Counted from the stretch's first letter, positions 7,072 through 15,798 are shown. The stretch: 64,000 bases of DNA from an uncultured Flavobacteriaceae bacterium (GCA_947494205.1 CANLUH010000006.1:186001-250000), one strand, 5' to 3'. Notes: a model not told the origin generated them from the sequence alone. Numbers and translations: made by a program.

Positions 7072-9639
7072 CTATAATCTAGGGTCTACTGGTTCGCTCT
7101 CCATGGCTAAAATACCAAAGACACATTCATGAATTCTTCTTAATGGTTCTTTTTTCACAAAACGATCTAAAGCTTCTAAACCTAAACTAAATTCCTTAAT
7201 AGCCATGGCTCTCTTTTTAGAAACTCCTCTTTGTCTAAGACTTTTTAAATTCTCTTCGGTATTATAATCGGCTCCATAAATAATGCGTAAATATTCTTTT
7301 CCTCTACATTTTATTGCTGGTTGTAACAATCCTTTTTTTCCTTTAGCAATAAAATCTAACGGTTTTACAACCATACCCTCTCCTCCTTTTACTGTTAATT
7401 TCTCCCACCATTCTACTACATCCCCAATAGCTTTCTCGTCTTTTAAATCTAGTATTTTATATGCTGTCGCTGTTAACAATGAATCTTCTTTAGCGATATT
7501 AGTAATCGTTGTCATGTGCCACTCATGATTTCTATTTGTATGTGTTTGATCTTCTGTTGCCAAAATATGAAATGGCGCTATTTTATAGTCTTCAATTGAA
7601 TTAACTTCCCAACAATATTGGTTGTATGCAACTCTAAACTTATCATTTAATACTATTTGTTGTTTTGTCTTGGCTAGCACTTTTTGCAATTCCGGATGTT
7701 TAACAGCAGCTTTTTCAATATGTTTAGACACAGATTTTAAAGCTAAATCTCCAGCTGCTCCAACTGCTGCATATTGTGTTTCTATTAGCTGCATGGCTTT
7801 TGCAGACCAAGGCATTAATTCGCAATCGAAAATAGCCCAATCCGTATTAAAAGTTTTCCAAAACCCACTCTTTGTAAGTGCTCTTTTAAAACGACTTAAA
7901 ATGGTTTGTTCTAATTCTAAATCTGTAAAAAAACTTCTTCCTGTTCTAGTATATATTTTACCTATACCTTCTCCAATAATCCCAAATGATGCTTGTATTG
8001 CTTTTTCATTTTTACCGACAATTACAATAGCTCTAGATCCCATGTGTTTTTCTTCACATATAATCTTTTTAATACCTTTAGATTTATAGTAATTAATCGC
8101 TTCTTTAGGATACTCTAAATAATCTCCAATAGTACTAGTTTCAGAAGGTGACATTGTTGGAGGCAAATAGGTTAGCCATTTTGGATTTACAGCAAAACGA
8201 CTCATAACTTCTAAAGCAGCAATGCTTTGCTCTTCTCTAATGGTAATGACTTCTCTATATTTTGTTTTAATGTGTTTTTTCCCTAAAACATCTTCAATAT
8301 CTAGACTGTCATCATGTTCATGTTGCGCAGAGTAATTTGTTTCTTCTACTAATGGCTTTTTAGATTCTGCATAAACTTGTTTTGCACTTACAGCTACTAA
8401 TTCTTGTTCTGGATATTTTAATGCTGTTAATTTCCCTCCAAAAACACAACCAGTATCAATATCCATAGTATTGTTTAACCATTCTGCCTCTAGAACAGGT
8501 GTATGTCCATAAACCACCATTGCTTTTCCTTTATAATCTTTAGCCCAATTTAAACGTACTGGTAATCCATAAGTATCTATTTCCCCAGTAGTTTCACCAT
8601 ACATACAAAACGACCGTACAGCTCCAGAGCCTCTACCTTGCATATTTTCTTTTAAGCCTGCATGTGCAATTACCAATTTTCCATTATCGAAAACATAATG
8701 ACTTATTAGGCTTTTTAAAAATATTTTAAGGTCATTAATAAATGCTTCTGGTTCTTCTTTTAACTGTTCTAAAGTTTCTGCCAAACCATGTTTTACTTGT
8801 ACATTTCTTCCGTTTAGTTTTTTTAATAATTTACTATCATGATTTCCGCAGACTACATAGGCTTGTTCTTTTTTCACCATAGACATTACTATGCGTAATA
8901 CTTCGTTAGAAGCTGGCCCTCGATCTACTAAATCCCCAACAAAAACAGCTGTTCTTCCTTTCGGATTTGTTACTGTGTAACCGTAGTTTTTATTTCGATC
9001 TTTATGTTTTACTATTTTATAATTAAGTTTTTTTAGTAATGCTCTTAATTCTGTAAAACACCCGTGTACATCTCCAATAATATCGAATGGTCCTGAAATC
9101 TCTTTTTTATTATTCCAAAGCTTGTCTTTTACGATTTCGATAGCGTTAATTTCTTCTGGGGAGTTAATGACATGTATATATCTAAATCCTTCTCGCTTTA
9201 ATTGACGAATTGATTTTTTTAATTGATGATGTTGATTTCTAATAACATGTTTTCCAAAATTTCTATCTGGTCGTTCCAAGTTTCTTTCTTGACATATTTT
9301 TTTATCTATATTTAAAACTATAGCTACAGGTAATGTATGATACTCTTTTGCTATTTGTAATAATGGTTGTCTTGCTGTTGCTTGTACATTTGTAGCATCT
9401 ACGACTGTAAAATTTCCTCGCTTTAAACGTTTTTTAATCATATAATGTGCTAAATCAAACGCATCACTTGTAGCTTCCATACTATTCTCATCGTCTGAAA
9501 CTACTCCTCTGCAATAGTCTGAAGATACTGTTTCTGTTGGCAAGAAGTTTTGTTTGGCAAATGTAGTTTTTCCCGAACCGGAAGTTCCTACTAATACTAC
9601 TAAAGCTTGTTCTGGAATATGTATTGTATGTTTTTTCAT
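7072..9639 (-). CDS. pnkp: Bacterial polynucleotide kinase-phosphatase-ligase (RNA repair)
   Basis: This 855-residue three-domain enzyme heals and seals broken RNA. Domain 1 (about 1-170) is a 5' kinase with P-loop GTSGSGKTTF. Domain 2 (about 180-420) is a binuclear metallophosphoesterase with GDVHGC, GDLVDRGP and GNHD. Domain 3 (about 470-855) is an RNA ligase/adenylyltransferase with the nucleotidyl lysine in EEKHMGSR near residue 531. Length and order match the bacterial Pnkp proteins such as that of Clostridium thermocellum. Known family biology: Pnkp seals only weakly alone and needs Hen1, which is encoded 2 nt upstream here. Likely targets are tRNAs cut by ribotoxins. All key motifs look intact. 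Confidence 0.95.
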   Translation of the reverse strand: MKKHTIHIPEQALVVLVGTSGSGKTTFAKQNFLPTETVSSDYCRGVVSDDENSMEATSDAFDLAHYMIKKRLKRGNFTVVDATNVQATARQPLLQIAKEYHTLPVAIVLNIDKKICQERNLERPDRNFGKHVIRNQHHQLKKSIRQLKREGFRYIHVINSPEEINAIEIVKDKLWNNKKEISGPFDIIGDVHGCFTELRALLKKLNYKIVKHKDRNKNYGYTVTNPKGRTAVFVGDLVDRGPASNEVLRIVMSMVKKEQAYVVCGNHDSKLLKKLNGRNVQVKHGLAETLEQLKEEPEAFINDLKIFLKSLISHYVFDNGKLVIAHAGLKENMQGRGSGAVRSFCMYGETTGEIDTYGLPVRLNWAKDYKGKAMVVYGHTPVLEAEWLNNTMDIDTGCVFGGKLTALKYPEQELVAVSAKQVYAESKKPLVEETNYSAQHEHDDSLDIEDVLGKKHIKTKYREVITIREEQSIAALEVMSRFAVNPKWLTYLPPTMSPSETSTIGDYLEYPKEAINYYKSKGIKKIICEEKHMGSRAIVIVGKNEKAIQASFGIIGEGIGKIYTRTGRSFFTDLELEQTILSRFKRALTKSGFWKTFNTDWAIFDCELMPWSAKAMQLIETQYAAVGAAGDLALKSVSKHIEKAAVKHPELQKVLAKTKQQIVLNDKFRVAYNQYCWEVNSIEDYKIAPFHILATEDQTHTNRNHEWHMTTITNIAKEDSLLTATAYKILDLKDEKAIGDVVEWWEKLTVKGGEGMVVKPLDFIAKGKKGLLQPAIKCRGKEYLRIIYGADYNTEENLKSLRQRGVSKKRAMAIKEFSLGLEALDRFVKKEPLRRIHECVFGILAMESEPVDPRL

Positions 9640-9641
9640 AA

Positions 9642-11039
9642 CTATGCTTCGTTTTTAGTTTTAAAAATTGCCATTTGGCTAGGCCCACCGTACTGCTCAT
9701 TAATCTCCCCAAGCGGTTTGTATGTTACTTCATAATTAAATGTTTCAGCAATTCTACTTCCCCACATTTCAAACTCTTTTCTAGTCCACTCAAATCTATG
9801 ATCTTGATGTCGCATTTGTCCTTCCTTTAATCCTTCAAACAAGACATTGTATTCTCTATTTGGGGTTGTTACAATAATATATTGAGGTTTTGCATATTTA
9901 AAAACAACTTGCTCTAGAGATTCTAGCCTAGGTTTATCTAAATGTTCTATAACTTCTACTAAAGCTGCGCCTTCAAATCCAGAAATACGTTGGTCTTTAT
10001 AGTTTAATGATCCATGTATTAATTTTATTTTTTGTTTTTGATATTCCGATAATGTATCCCAATACAATCTCTTCTTTGCAATTTCTAAGCTTCTATAAGA
10101 AATATCCATTCCTAGAATGTTTTGAAATTGTGCTTCTTTTAGCAGTAGTTTTAATAGTTTCCCTTCACCACAACCTAAATCTACTATTGTTTTAACATGT
10201 AATGCTTTAAATGTTTCTACTACAGTTTCTAATCGTATTTGATGTAATGAAGTTTTCTTAATATCTGTTTGTTGAGATATGTTATTCGTTTCTGTTATTA
10301 TTTCTTCAGAAAGTTGCTCTAACGCTAATTGGGTATAACTTTTTTTAAACTTTAAATATTTTTTTGTGATTAGTTCTTTTGCTGGATGATTCTTCAACCA
10401 TGTTTCCCCTTTGTTTAACAATTTCTCTACTTCATCTTCACTTACATAATAATGCTTATTATTATCTAAAACAGGAAGTAACACATAGAGATGTGATAGT
10501 AAATCACTAATTGTTATAGAATTATGCTCTAATTTCAGATTAAAATAGGAACTAACTCCCCAATTAAGATTAGAGCTGTCTAACTGTTTTTCTTCCACCG
10601 AAACCTTATATCCTAGCGGTTCGAAAAAATTAGCGATTTGTAATTTTCCTTTTATAGATTTCACTACTGAAACTTCTATTTCTAAAGAAAACTGCTCTTC
10701 TACTAAGTTTGGATGTTTATTACATTTTCCATTAAGAGCACTACCTAAAAACTTTGAAATTACTGTTGTTAAAAAGGAGGAAGCAACATAAGGTCTATCG
10801 TTTACATAATGCCCTAATTTAAATGTTGCACTATAATTATCTTTAGTTGTTCGAGCGAGCGCTATGCTATTTATCTCAACGAACATAACGAAGCTACATA
10901 GTTCTTTTGAAATTTCTGGGTAAAACATGTGTACCGTACCGTAAGGCAGCGTTTCCGTTTGATAACGACTTGGGTGCTTGTGCAATAAGAACCCTAAATT
11001 ATTAGCATTTTCTCCAGTAGTTTTAATATTTAATACCAT
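9642..11039 (-). CDS. hen1: 3'-terminal RNA ribose 2'-O-methyltransferase Hen1
   Basis: The 465 residues match the usual bacterial Hen1 size. The N-terminal half (about 1-240) is the domain that in this family binds and activates the Pnkp ligase module. The C-terminal methyltransferase has the SAM motif DLGCGEG (about residue 287) and the metal-binding set in EVIEHL and RHQDHRFEWTR, which are the E-x-x-E-H and H residues typical of Hen1. It methylates the 2'-OH at the break before sealing, which marks repaired RNA and blocks recutting at that site. It is first gene of the two-gene hen1-pnkp operon, with 2 nt between stop and start. Confidence 0.95.
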   Translation of the reverse strand: MVLNIKTTGENANNLGFLLHKHPSRYQTETLPYGTVHMFYPEISKELCSFVMFVEINSIALARTTKDNYSATFKLGHYVNDRPYVASSFLTTVISKFLGSALNGKCNKHPNLVEEQFSLEIEVSVVKSIKGKLQIANFFEPLGYKVSVEEKQLDSSNLNWGVSSYFNLKLEHNSITISDLLSHLYVLLPVLDNNKHYYVSEDEVEKLLNKGETWLKNHPAKELITKKYLKFKKSYTQLALEQLSEEIITETNNISQQTDIKKTSLHQIRLETVVETFKALHVKTIVDLGCGEGKLLKLLLKEAQFQNILGMDISYRSLEIAKKRLYWDTLSEYQKQKIKLIHGSLNYKDQRISGFEGAALVEVIEHLDKPRLESLEQVVFKYAKPQYIIVTTPNREYNVLFEGLKEGQMRHQDHRFEWTRKEFEMWGSRIAETFNYEVTYKPLGEINEQYGGPSQMAIFKTKNEA

Positions 11040-11072
11040 ATCCTATTCTTGATTAGGATACAAATATTATTT

Positions 11073-11101
11073 AACATTACGCAATGTTTTTGCGTAGTGT
11101 T
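11073..11101 (-). terminator. Hairpin after the dehydrogenase-like gene
   Basis: AACATTACGCA (11073-11083) pairs with TGCGTAGTGTT (11091-11101), with one wobble pair and a 7-nt loop. It lies between the stop of the upstream minus-strand gene (11127) and the hen1 start (11039), separating the two operons. The T-run on the minus strand is weak. Confidence 0.45.
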
Positions 11102-11126
11102 ATTTTAATAAAAAAACATCTATTTT

Positions 11127-11942
11127 TTATTGTACTAATACCAAAGGATCAGAATACAAATAAGAATAACCCAACAATTTTTTACTCTTAGCATTAGACA
11201 CTATTTTATAACTCATAGTATCTTCTTGTATAAATTCGGGAGGTGTTAATCCTAGCTTTTTAGCAGCTAATGTGTAAAATTCTTGTCGTGTAGGGTGTTT
11301 ATCCGCACAGCCGTTTATAATCTCTCCCCAAGCGTTTTGTTTTATTACTTTTTGAATTAGACCAATACAATCGTCTCTATGAATAATATTAACTGATCCT
11401 TCTGCGTTTTTAAGCTCTTTTTTATTAGCTAAAAATCGTCCAGGTTGTCGATTGTAACCTACTAAACCAGACATTCTAATAATAGTAACACGGTCTTTTA
11501 AAACAGATTGAAGTTTTTGTTCTACTTTTAAAATAGCTTGTCCAGATGGCTTTTCGGGTACTACTTTTAAATCTTCAAATACTTCACTATTTGTGTTTTG
11601 ATACACTGAAGTAGAACTAATAAAAATAACGTTTTGAGTCTCGTTTATAAATGGTAGAATACGTTCTATTTGCTCCAAATAAACAGTTTCTATATTTGGC
11701 ACTCGTTTTGGAGGAATATTAATAATAATAACCTCACTCCCTAAGGTAAACTGAGAATATGTTGTTGCGTTTACACTAGCTAAAGTTAATAGATGGGGTT
11801 GAATATTTTCAGACTTTAAAACTACTAGTTTTTCTTCTGTAGTTGTAGAGCCTTTAACTGCTATTCCTTTTGAAATAAAATCAATAGCCAACGGTAAACC
11901 TAACCAACCACAACCTAGTATACTTACATTTTCTATTGTCAT
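11127..11942 (-). CDS. NAD(P)-binding epimerase/dehydratase-like protein (YeeZ-like)
   Basis: The 271 residues have a Rossmann fold. The nucleotide-binding motif near the N-terminus is SILGCGWLGLPLA (G-x-G-x-x-G). A short-chain-type segment follows (FISSTSVYQN), then VGYNRQPGRFLANKK and a late IIHRDDCIGLI segment seen in YeeZ/SDR-type sugar epimerase relatives. The classical Y-x-x-x-K pair is not clear, so catalysis is uncertain. It lies 10 nt downstream of the AAA ATPase gene in the same operon. The substrate is unknown. Confidence 0.75.
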   Translation of the reverse strand: MTIENVSILGCGWLGLPLAIDFISKGIAVKGSTTTEEKLVVLKSENIQPHLLTLASVNATTYSQFTLGSEVIIINIPPKRVPNIETVYLEQIERILPFINETQNVIFISSTSVYQNTNSEVFEDLKVVPEKPSGQAILKVEQKLQSVLKDRVTIIRMSGLVGYNRQPGRFLANKKELKNAEGSVNIIHRDDCIGLIQKVIKQNAWGEIINGCADKHPTRQEFYTLAAKKLGLTPPEFIQEDTMSYKIVSNAKSKKLLGYSYLYSDPLVLVQ

Positions 11943-11952
11943 CCTAATCGTT

Positions 11953-12699
11953 TTAATTTAGAGTTTCAACTTTATTAGTTTTTAAAAGTGCTATTTTTTC
12001 CTCTTCTGTTTTAATAATCTGTTCTTTTACCGCTCTATATATAACATCTTTAGCTTCAGCATAAGACACATTGTAAACTCTATTTAACGTTCTAAATTCT
12101 ATTGGATATTGTTCCAATTGTACATTATAAAAATGGTCTAATTCTTCCTTTTTAGGTAATTCGAACTTTAATTTTAATTGAAAACGTCTTAATAATGCCG
12201 TATCTATTACACTAGAATGATTAGTTGCTGCTATTAATAAACTTGTGTCTGGCAAATAATCTATTAATTGAATAATCGCATTTACCAACCGTTTCATCTC
12301 GCTAGAATCTTTTTCGTCGTAATCTCTTATTCTTCCAATGTAATCAAATTCATCTATAAATAGTACAGCACGTTCACGTTCTGCCTTTTTAAAAATGCTT
12401 GCTATATTTTTTGCAGTTTCTCCTAATTTGGAAGACACAAGTTCTCCTAAATTTAAAATTACTATCTTTTTTTGTAGTGCCTTAGCTATTGCTTTTGCAG
12501 TTGTTGTTTTCCCGCAGCCTGTATGTCCAAATAATAATAACTTATTATCGACTGGTAAATTATATGTTTTTAGTGCTTCAATATGCTTAAACTCTTTTAG
12601 TAATTGGTTTAAAGCTTTTTTATTGGCTTCGCTAAAATGAATATGTTCTAAAGGAATTACTGTTTCTCTATCGTTAATTACTAAATTATGATTATACAT
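11953..12699 (-). CDS. AAA-family ATPase, single domain
   Basis: The 248-residue protein is nearly all AAA core. Walker A is LFGHTGCGKTTTAKA (about residues 57-71), Walker B is VLFIDEFDYIGR, sensor 1 is LLIAATNHS and the arginine finger region is DTALLRRFQLKLKF. A short helical N-terminus (about 45 residues) and lid follow the pattern of stand-alone FtsH/spastin-like AAA proteins, but there is no protease or membrane part. It likely remodels a protein partner. It heads a two-gene operon next to the RNA-repair operon; a functional link to repair is only suggested by position. Confidence 0.85.
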   Translation of the reverse strand: MYNHNLVINDRETVIPLEHIHFSEANKKALNQLLKEFKHIEALKTYNLPVDNKLLLFGHTGCGKTTTAKAIAKALQKKIVILNLGELVSSKLGETAKNIASIFKKAERERAVLFIDEFDYIGRIRDYDEKDSSEMKRLVNAIIQLIDYLPDTSLLIAATNHSSVIDTALLRRFQLKLKFELPKKEELDHFYNVQLEQYPIEFRTLNRVYNVSYAEAKDVIYRAVKEQIIKTEEEKIALLKTNKVETLN

Positions 12700-12731
12700 T
12701 TTCTTCTATAGCTGTCTAAATTATATAGTTA

Positions 12732-12739
12732 CAAAGTTA
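12732..12739 (-). promoter_or_regulatory. Candidate -7 element TAACTTTG for the AAA operon
   Basis: TAACTTTG on the minus strand fits TAnnTTTG and lies about 33 nt before the ATG at 12699. No TTG is found at the expected -33 distance. On the plus strand a weaker TATCTTTA (12807-12814) precedes the divergent Crp-type gene. Confidence 0.45.
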
Positions 12740-12856
12740 CTACTCCTAATTAATATATAAATGAATATCCGCAAGTGATTTTATTTTCAACTTATACATT
12801 TAATAGTATCTTTAAGTAGAATTTTTAATTCTAAATTTTAAATAAAACCATAATAA

Positions 12857-13504
12857 ATGAGTGTAATTTCTAAAGCTTTAGACACTTACTTTCCTAACCT
12901 CACAAAAATGCCTGCGCTTAAAGAAGAACTTATAGCTATAAGCGATATTATTACCATAAAAGCAGGAACAGTAATACTTAAACAGGGTGCTTACGTAAAA
13001 GTTATTCCACTTATGGTTTCGGGTTTGGCTAAAGTATTTAAAGAAGAACCAGAGCATGGTAATGAGGTCCTACTTTATTATATTAAACCTGGGGAAAGCT
13101 GTGTTATGTCTGTAACGTCTATGTTAAATAACGACATTAGCCAAGTTAAGGCTGTTATAGAGGAAGATGCTCAAGTTGTCGTTGTGCCTTCAGATAAAGC
13201 TATGCTTATTGCTGAAAAATATCCAAAATGGAATGAATTTATTTACACTTTATTCAATATTAAATTCACAGAATTACTTAATGTAATTGAAATTTTAACC
13301 TTCTCGAATAAAGATATTAGGCTTTTAGAATACTTAAAACAAGAAGCTAAAATTAAAGGACATTCTATAATAAAGAGCACGCACCAACATATTGCTGACG
13401 AATTAGGCTCTTCAAGAGAAGTTATTTCTCGTTTATTAAAAAAATTAGAGCATCAAGGGTTAGTAAAACTTAAATTGGGTGCTATTGAAGTTCTCGAATT
13501 ATAA
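12857..13504 (+). CDS. Crp/Fnr-family transcription regulator
   Basis: The 215 residues contain a cyclic-nucleotide-binding-like beta roll (about 25-140; KAGTVILKQGAYVKVIPLM) joined by a dimer helix to a winged HTH (about 150-210; IADELGSSREVISRLLKKLE). No cysteine cluster for an Fnr-type iron-sulfur centre is seen, and the effector is unknown. Two inverted repeats at 13514-13544, just downstream and before a small membrane-protein pair, are candidate binding sites for it. It is divergent from the AAA operon. Confidence 0.9.
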   Translation: MSVISKALDTYFPNLTKMPALKEELIAISDIITIKAGTVILKQGAYVKVIPLMVSGLAKVFKEEPEHGNEVLLYYIKPGESCVMSVTSMLNNDISQVKAVIEEDAQVVVVPSDKAMLIAEKYPKWNEFIYTLFNIKFTELLNVIEILTFSNKDIRLLEYLKQEAKIKGHSIIKSTHQHIADELGSSREVISRLLKKLEHQGLVKLKLGAIEVLEL

Positions 13505-13513
13505 TTTCACTTC

Positions 13514-13544
13514 TTGTAACACTTGTTACTGCTTTTGGCAGTAA
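13514..13544. promoter_or_regulatory. Two nested inverted repeats, candidate operator
   Basis: GTAAC-4 nt-GTTAC (13516-13529) overlaps the perfect TTACTGC-5 nt-GCAGTAA (13526-13544). They lie between the Crp-type gene and a TAGTTTTG -7-like box (13552-13559) that sits only 4 nt before the next ATG. An operator read by the adjacent Crp-type regulator is plausible; the second repeat could instead be a weak terminator hairpin, but no T run follows. Confidence 0.45.
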
Positions 13545-13563
13545 TAGATATTAGTTTTGGTGC

Positions 13564-13662
13564 ATGAAACTAAAGCTATTTAAAAAACTAATTGTAGCAT
13601 GTTTATTATGCTTTTTCATTGTTTCTGCTTTAGTTATTTGTATTCAATATTTAACTCAATAA
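13564..13662 (+). CDS. Small hydrophobic membrane peptide (32 residues)
   Basis: ATG at 13564 opens a frame reading MKLKLFKKLIVACLLC and ending SALVICIQYLTQ, with TAA at 13660-13662. A basic N-terminus is followed by a single membrane helix. It ends 3 nt before the DUF2892 gene, so translational coupling is likely. The TAGTTTTG box at 13552-13559 would place transcription start almost at this ATG. There is no known family; coding status rests on composition, position and spacing only. Confidence 0.5.
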   Translation: MKLKLFKKLIVACLLCFFIVSALVICIQYLTQ

Positions 13663-13665
13663 ATT

Positions 13666-13872
13666 ATGAAGAAAAACATGGGCGGCACAGACCGCATTAT
13701 TCGTATAGTAATAGCAGTAATTGTTAGTGTATTATTCTGGCAAAATATTATTAGTGGTACTCTTGCTTATATATTACTAGCATTATCTGGTATTTTTGTA
13801 TTAACTAGTTTTATTAGTTTTTGCCCTATATACAGCATTATTGGCATTAACACTTGCAAGGTTAAAAAGTAA
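13666..13872 (+). CDS. DUF2892 / YgaP-like small membrane protein
   Basis: The 68-residue protein has the DUF2892 pattern: N-terminal MGGTDRIIR, two membrane helices (about 12-30 and 34-52) and the CPIYSIIG-x-NTC segment with two conserved cysteines. Members often accompany rhodanese or redox genes and Crp/Fnr-type control. Here it follows the Crp-type gene and a 32-residue membrane peptide. Function of the family is not settled. Confidence 0.9.
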   Translation: MKKNMGGTDRIIRIVIAVIVSVLFWQNIISGTLAYILLALSGIFVLTSFISFCPIYSIIGINTCKVKK

Positions 13873-13894
13873 ACAGTATTACACTTATACATTT

Positions 13895-13930
13895 AGCGCA
13901 TTATTCTATTAAGCATAATGCGCTTTTTAA
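13895..13930 (+). terminator. Intrinsic terminator after the DUF2892 gene
   Basis: AGCGCATTAT (13895-13904) pairs with ATAATGCGCT (13915-13924), with a 10-nt loop and T run. Confidence 0.85.
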
Positions 13931-14282
13931 TGACACTAAATTACTATTCTCTCTTTATATTGGGTAATTATTTTATAAAGTTAACCTTATAAATATATCT
14001 GTTGACTTAAAAGGCTTCTAAGAGATAGACTTTTAATAATGAATACAAATCAAAATAGAAAAGAACATATTTAGAATATTATAATATCACTATTCAAAAT
14101 CAAAATTCATTAAATGTAATATGGATGGATTACCTAAGACTTCATAAACTATTAATAAAAATAGATATATAAAACTTTATTTACCCCCTTCTCATTACAT
14201 TAAATAAGTAATGTATTAAGATTTAAGTGACAACTAATTTCCGTAAATTTAAAGCCAATTAACTTTAATCTATTTTAGAATT
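13931..14282. other. Non-coding stretch before the AraC-type gene
   Basis: No gene longer than a few codons was found. CATTAC (14193-14198) and GTAATG (14208-14213) form an inverted repeat about 75 nt before the regulator start and could be an autoregulatory site. No TAnnTTTG box was found, so the promoter is probably regulator-dependent. Confidence 0.4.
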
Positions 14283-15341
14283 TTGCATGTAGAAAAATTC
14301 TCTCCAGAAATTAATAAAGTCTACCAGATAGAAAAATATACACTTATCCATATTTTATCTGGCACAGGAAGCATACAGGTTGATTTTAACAACTATTATG
14401 ACTGGCAAGAAAAAGGGATTTTTTTAGAAAAAGGGCAATACATAAAATTCTTATCTGATACTTTTCTAGTACGAAAAATAGAGTTTTCTGATGAGAATAA
14501 ATTTTATAACAAGGACGTACGCGTTTTATTTAAACACCTTATTTCTCTGGGTTACATTGACTTAGAAGAATGCGAAGATTGTAAAAGGTTTCTTTCTGAA
14601 TCTGTACTTGCAAACGATTCATCTGCAGACATTATAGACGTATCTTCAAAACAATGGTACTGGCAAAATCCTTTTAATGCCAATAAGGAAGAATACCAAA
14701 TTATTTTTGATGCCAAAGAAATTATAGATAGGGAATACTCCAATTCTCTTACTAATCGTGATTTAGTAGACATTATAAATCAAAGAGGTTACAACGCCCA
14801 AACATTAATAAAAAACAAAATTGGGTTATCGGTTAAAAACTTATTAAATGCTAAAAAACTTGTTGAGAGCAAAAAGGAGATAGTATTTACCGATAAAAGT
14901 ATTCAAGAAGTTTCATATCAATTAGGCTATAAAGATGATGCTTACTTTAACCGCGTCTTTAAAAATGCTACTGGGAAAACGCCTAAACAATTCCGGGACA
15001 ATTTCGATTTTAAAAACAGAGACCTATTTAGTCAAGATATTGTAACTCTTCTTAAAGAGTACCATACACAAGAAAGGTCTTTAGAGTTCTATGCAGATAA
15101 AATGAATTTATCTGTACAAACATTAGCTAGAAAGGTACAATCTAAAATGAATATTTCTCTTGGACAGCTTATTAGATTAGAATTAATAAATACTGCCAAA
15201 CTAATGCTACTTGATGGCCAAAGTGTTATACAAATTTCTCAGAGTTTAGGTTTTGAGGAAGCTAATCATTTTTCAAGATTCTTTAAACATTACTCTGGTA
15301 TTACTCCTACCGATTTCAAATTAAAAAAGTACAATTTATAG
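14283..15341 (+). CDS. AraC-type regulator with two tandem HTH domains
   Basis: The 352 residues read from a TTG start; upstream in frame there is only a stop at 14250 and no ATG, so TTG is the best start. The N-terminal about 80 residues form a cupin-like sensor (LIHILSGTGSIQVDF). Two AraC DNA-binding domains follow. The first is about 145-245 (SIQEVSYQLGYKDDAYFNRV, then TGKTPKQFR) and the second about 250-352 (SVIQISQSLGFEEANHFSRF, then SGITPTDFK). Doubled AraC domains in one chain are unusual. It probably controls the SnoaL/YHS genes just downstream and the gene at 17060, which share an identical promoter element. Confidence 0.85.
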   Translation: MHVEKFSPEINKVYQIEKYTLIHILSGTGSIQVDFNNYYDWQEKGIFLEKGQYIKFLSDTFLVRKIEFSDENKFYNKDVRVLFKHLISLGYIDLEECEDCKRFLSESVLANDSSADIIDVSSKQWYWQNPFNANKEEYQIIFDAKEIIDREYSNSLTNRDLVDIINQRGYNAQTLIKNKIGLSVKNLLNAKKLVESKKEIVFTDKSIQEVSYQLGYKDDAYFNRVFKNATGKTPKQFRDNFDFKNRDLFSQDIVTLLKEYHTQERSLEFYADKMNLSVQTLARKVQSKMNISLGQLIRLELINTAKLMLLDGQSVIQISQSLGFEEANHFSRFFKHYSGITPTDFKLKKYNL

Positions 15342-15349
15342 CGCTTTTT

Positions 15350-15385
15350 TTGTAGCATACTCTTCTCATTTATCCTTCATCTTTG
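15350..15385 (+). promoter_or_regulatory. TTG/GTAGCATA-N18-CATCTTTG promoter element, copy 1
   Basis: GTAGCATA (15352-15359) lies exactly 18 nt before CATCTTTG (15378-15385), 31 nt ahead of the SnoaL-like gene. The same pair with the same spacing occurs at 16998-17033. The -7 box deviates from TAnnTTTG (C at the first base), which fits an activator-dependent promoter. Confidence 0.6.
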
Positions 15386-15415
15386 CAGTGTAATTAATAA
15401 CTAAAAAAGATAATA

Positions 15416-15769
15416 ATGGATATTAGAACACAAGTAACAAAAATGGATACAATAGTAAGTCAAGGGGCTATTGTAGATGCTGTAAAAACTTTTTTTGCAG
15501 ACAACGCTAACACTTCAGATTATGGAAATGGCGGAACAACAGGAAAACCAGAAATGATTGCTAAAATGGAAGGTTTTGCAGGAGCTATTGCTAAAGTAAA
15601 TGGTATAACACATCATCATTCTATTGTAGATGGTAACGTTTCAGCTTCAGAATTTACATTCGATTTTAACATGAAAGATGGTAGTAAAATTTACTGGCAC
15701 GAAATCATTCGTAGAATATGGAACGATGAAGGAAAAGTAATTCAAGAGGAATACTTCAACGCTGAATAA
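15416..15769 (+). CDS. SnoaL/NTF2-like small protein
   Basis: The 117-residue protein fits the cone-shaped NTF2/SnoaL fold. A long N-terminal helix (about 15-28, VDAVKTFFAD) leads to a conserved ITHHHSIVDGN strand, then FTFDFNMKDGSKIYWHEII and a final RRIWNDEGKVIQEEYF strand. Such proteins bind small hydrophobic ligands or act as isomerases; the substrate here is unknown. It is followed after 29 nt by the YHS gene and preceded by the AraC-type regulator and a shared promoter motif, so it is likely induced by that regulator. Confidence 0.8.
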   Translation: MDIRTQVTKMDTIVSQGAIVDAVKTFFADNANTSDYGNGGTTGKPEMIAKMEGFAGAIAKVNGITHHHSIVDGNVSASEFTFDFNMKDGSKIYWHEIIRRIWNDEGKVIQEEYFNAE

Positions 15770-15798
15770 TTAGAATAAAACAATTAAAAAAAAACAAA

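Noticed and set aside
14039-14072. Short ATG frame in the gap before the AraC-type gene
   Set aside because: It stops after ten codons and has no ribosome-binding site or conservation signal.
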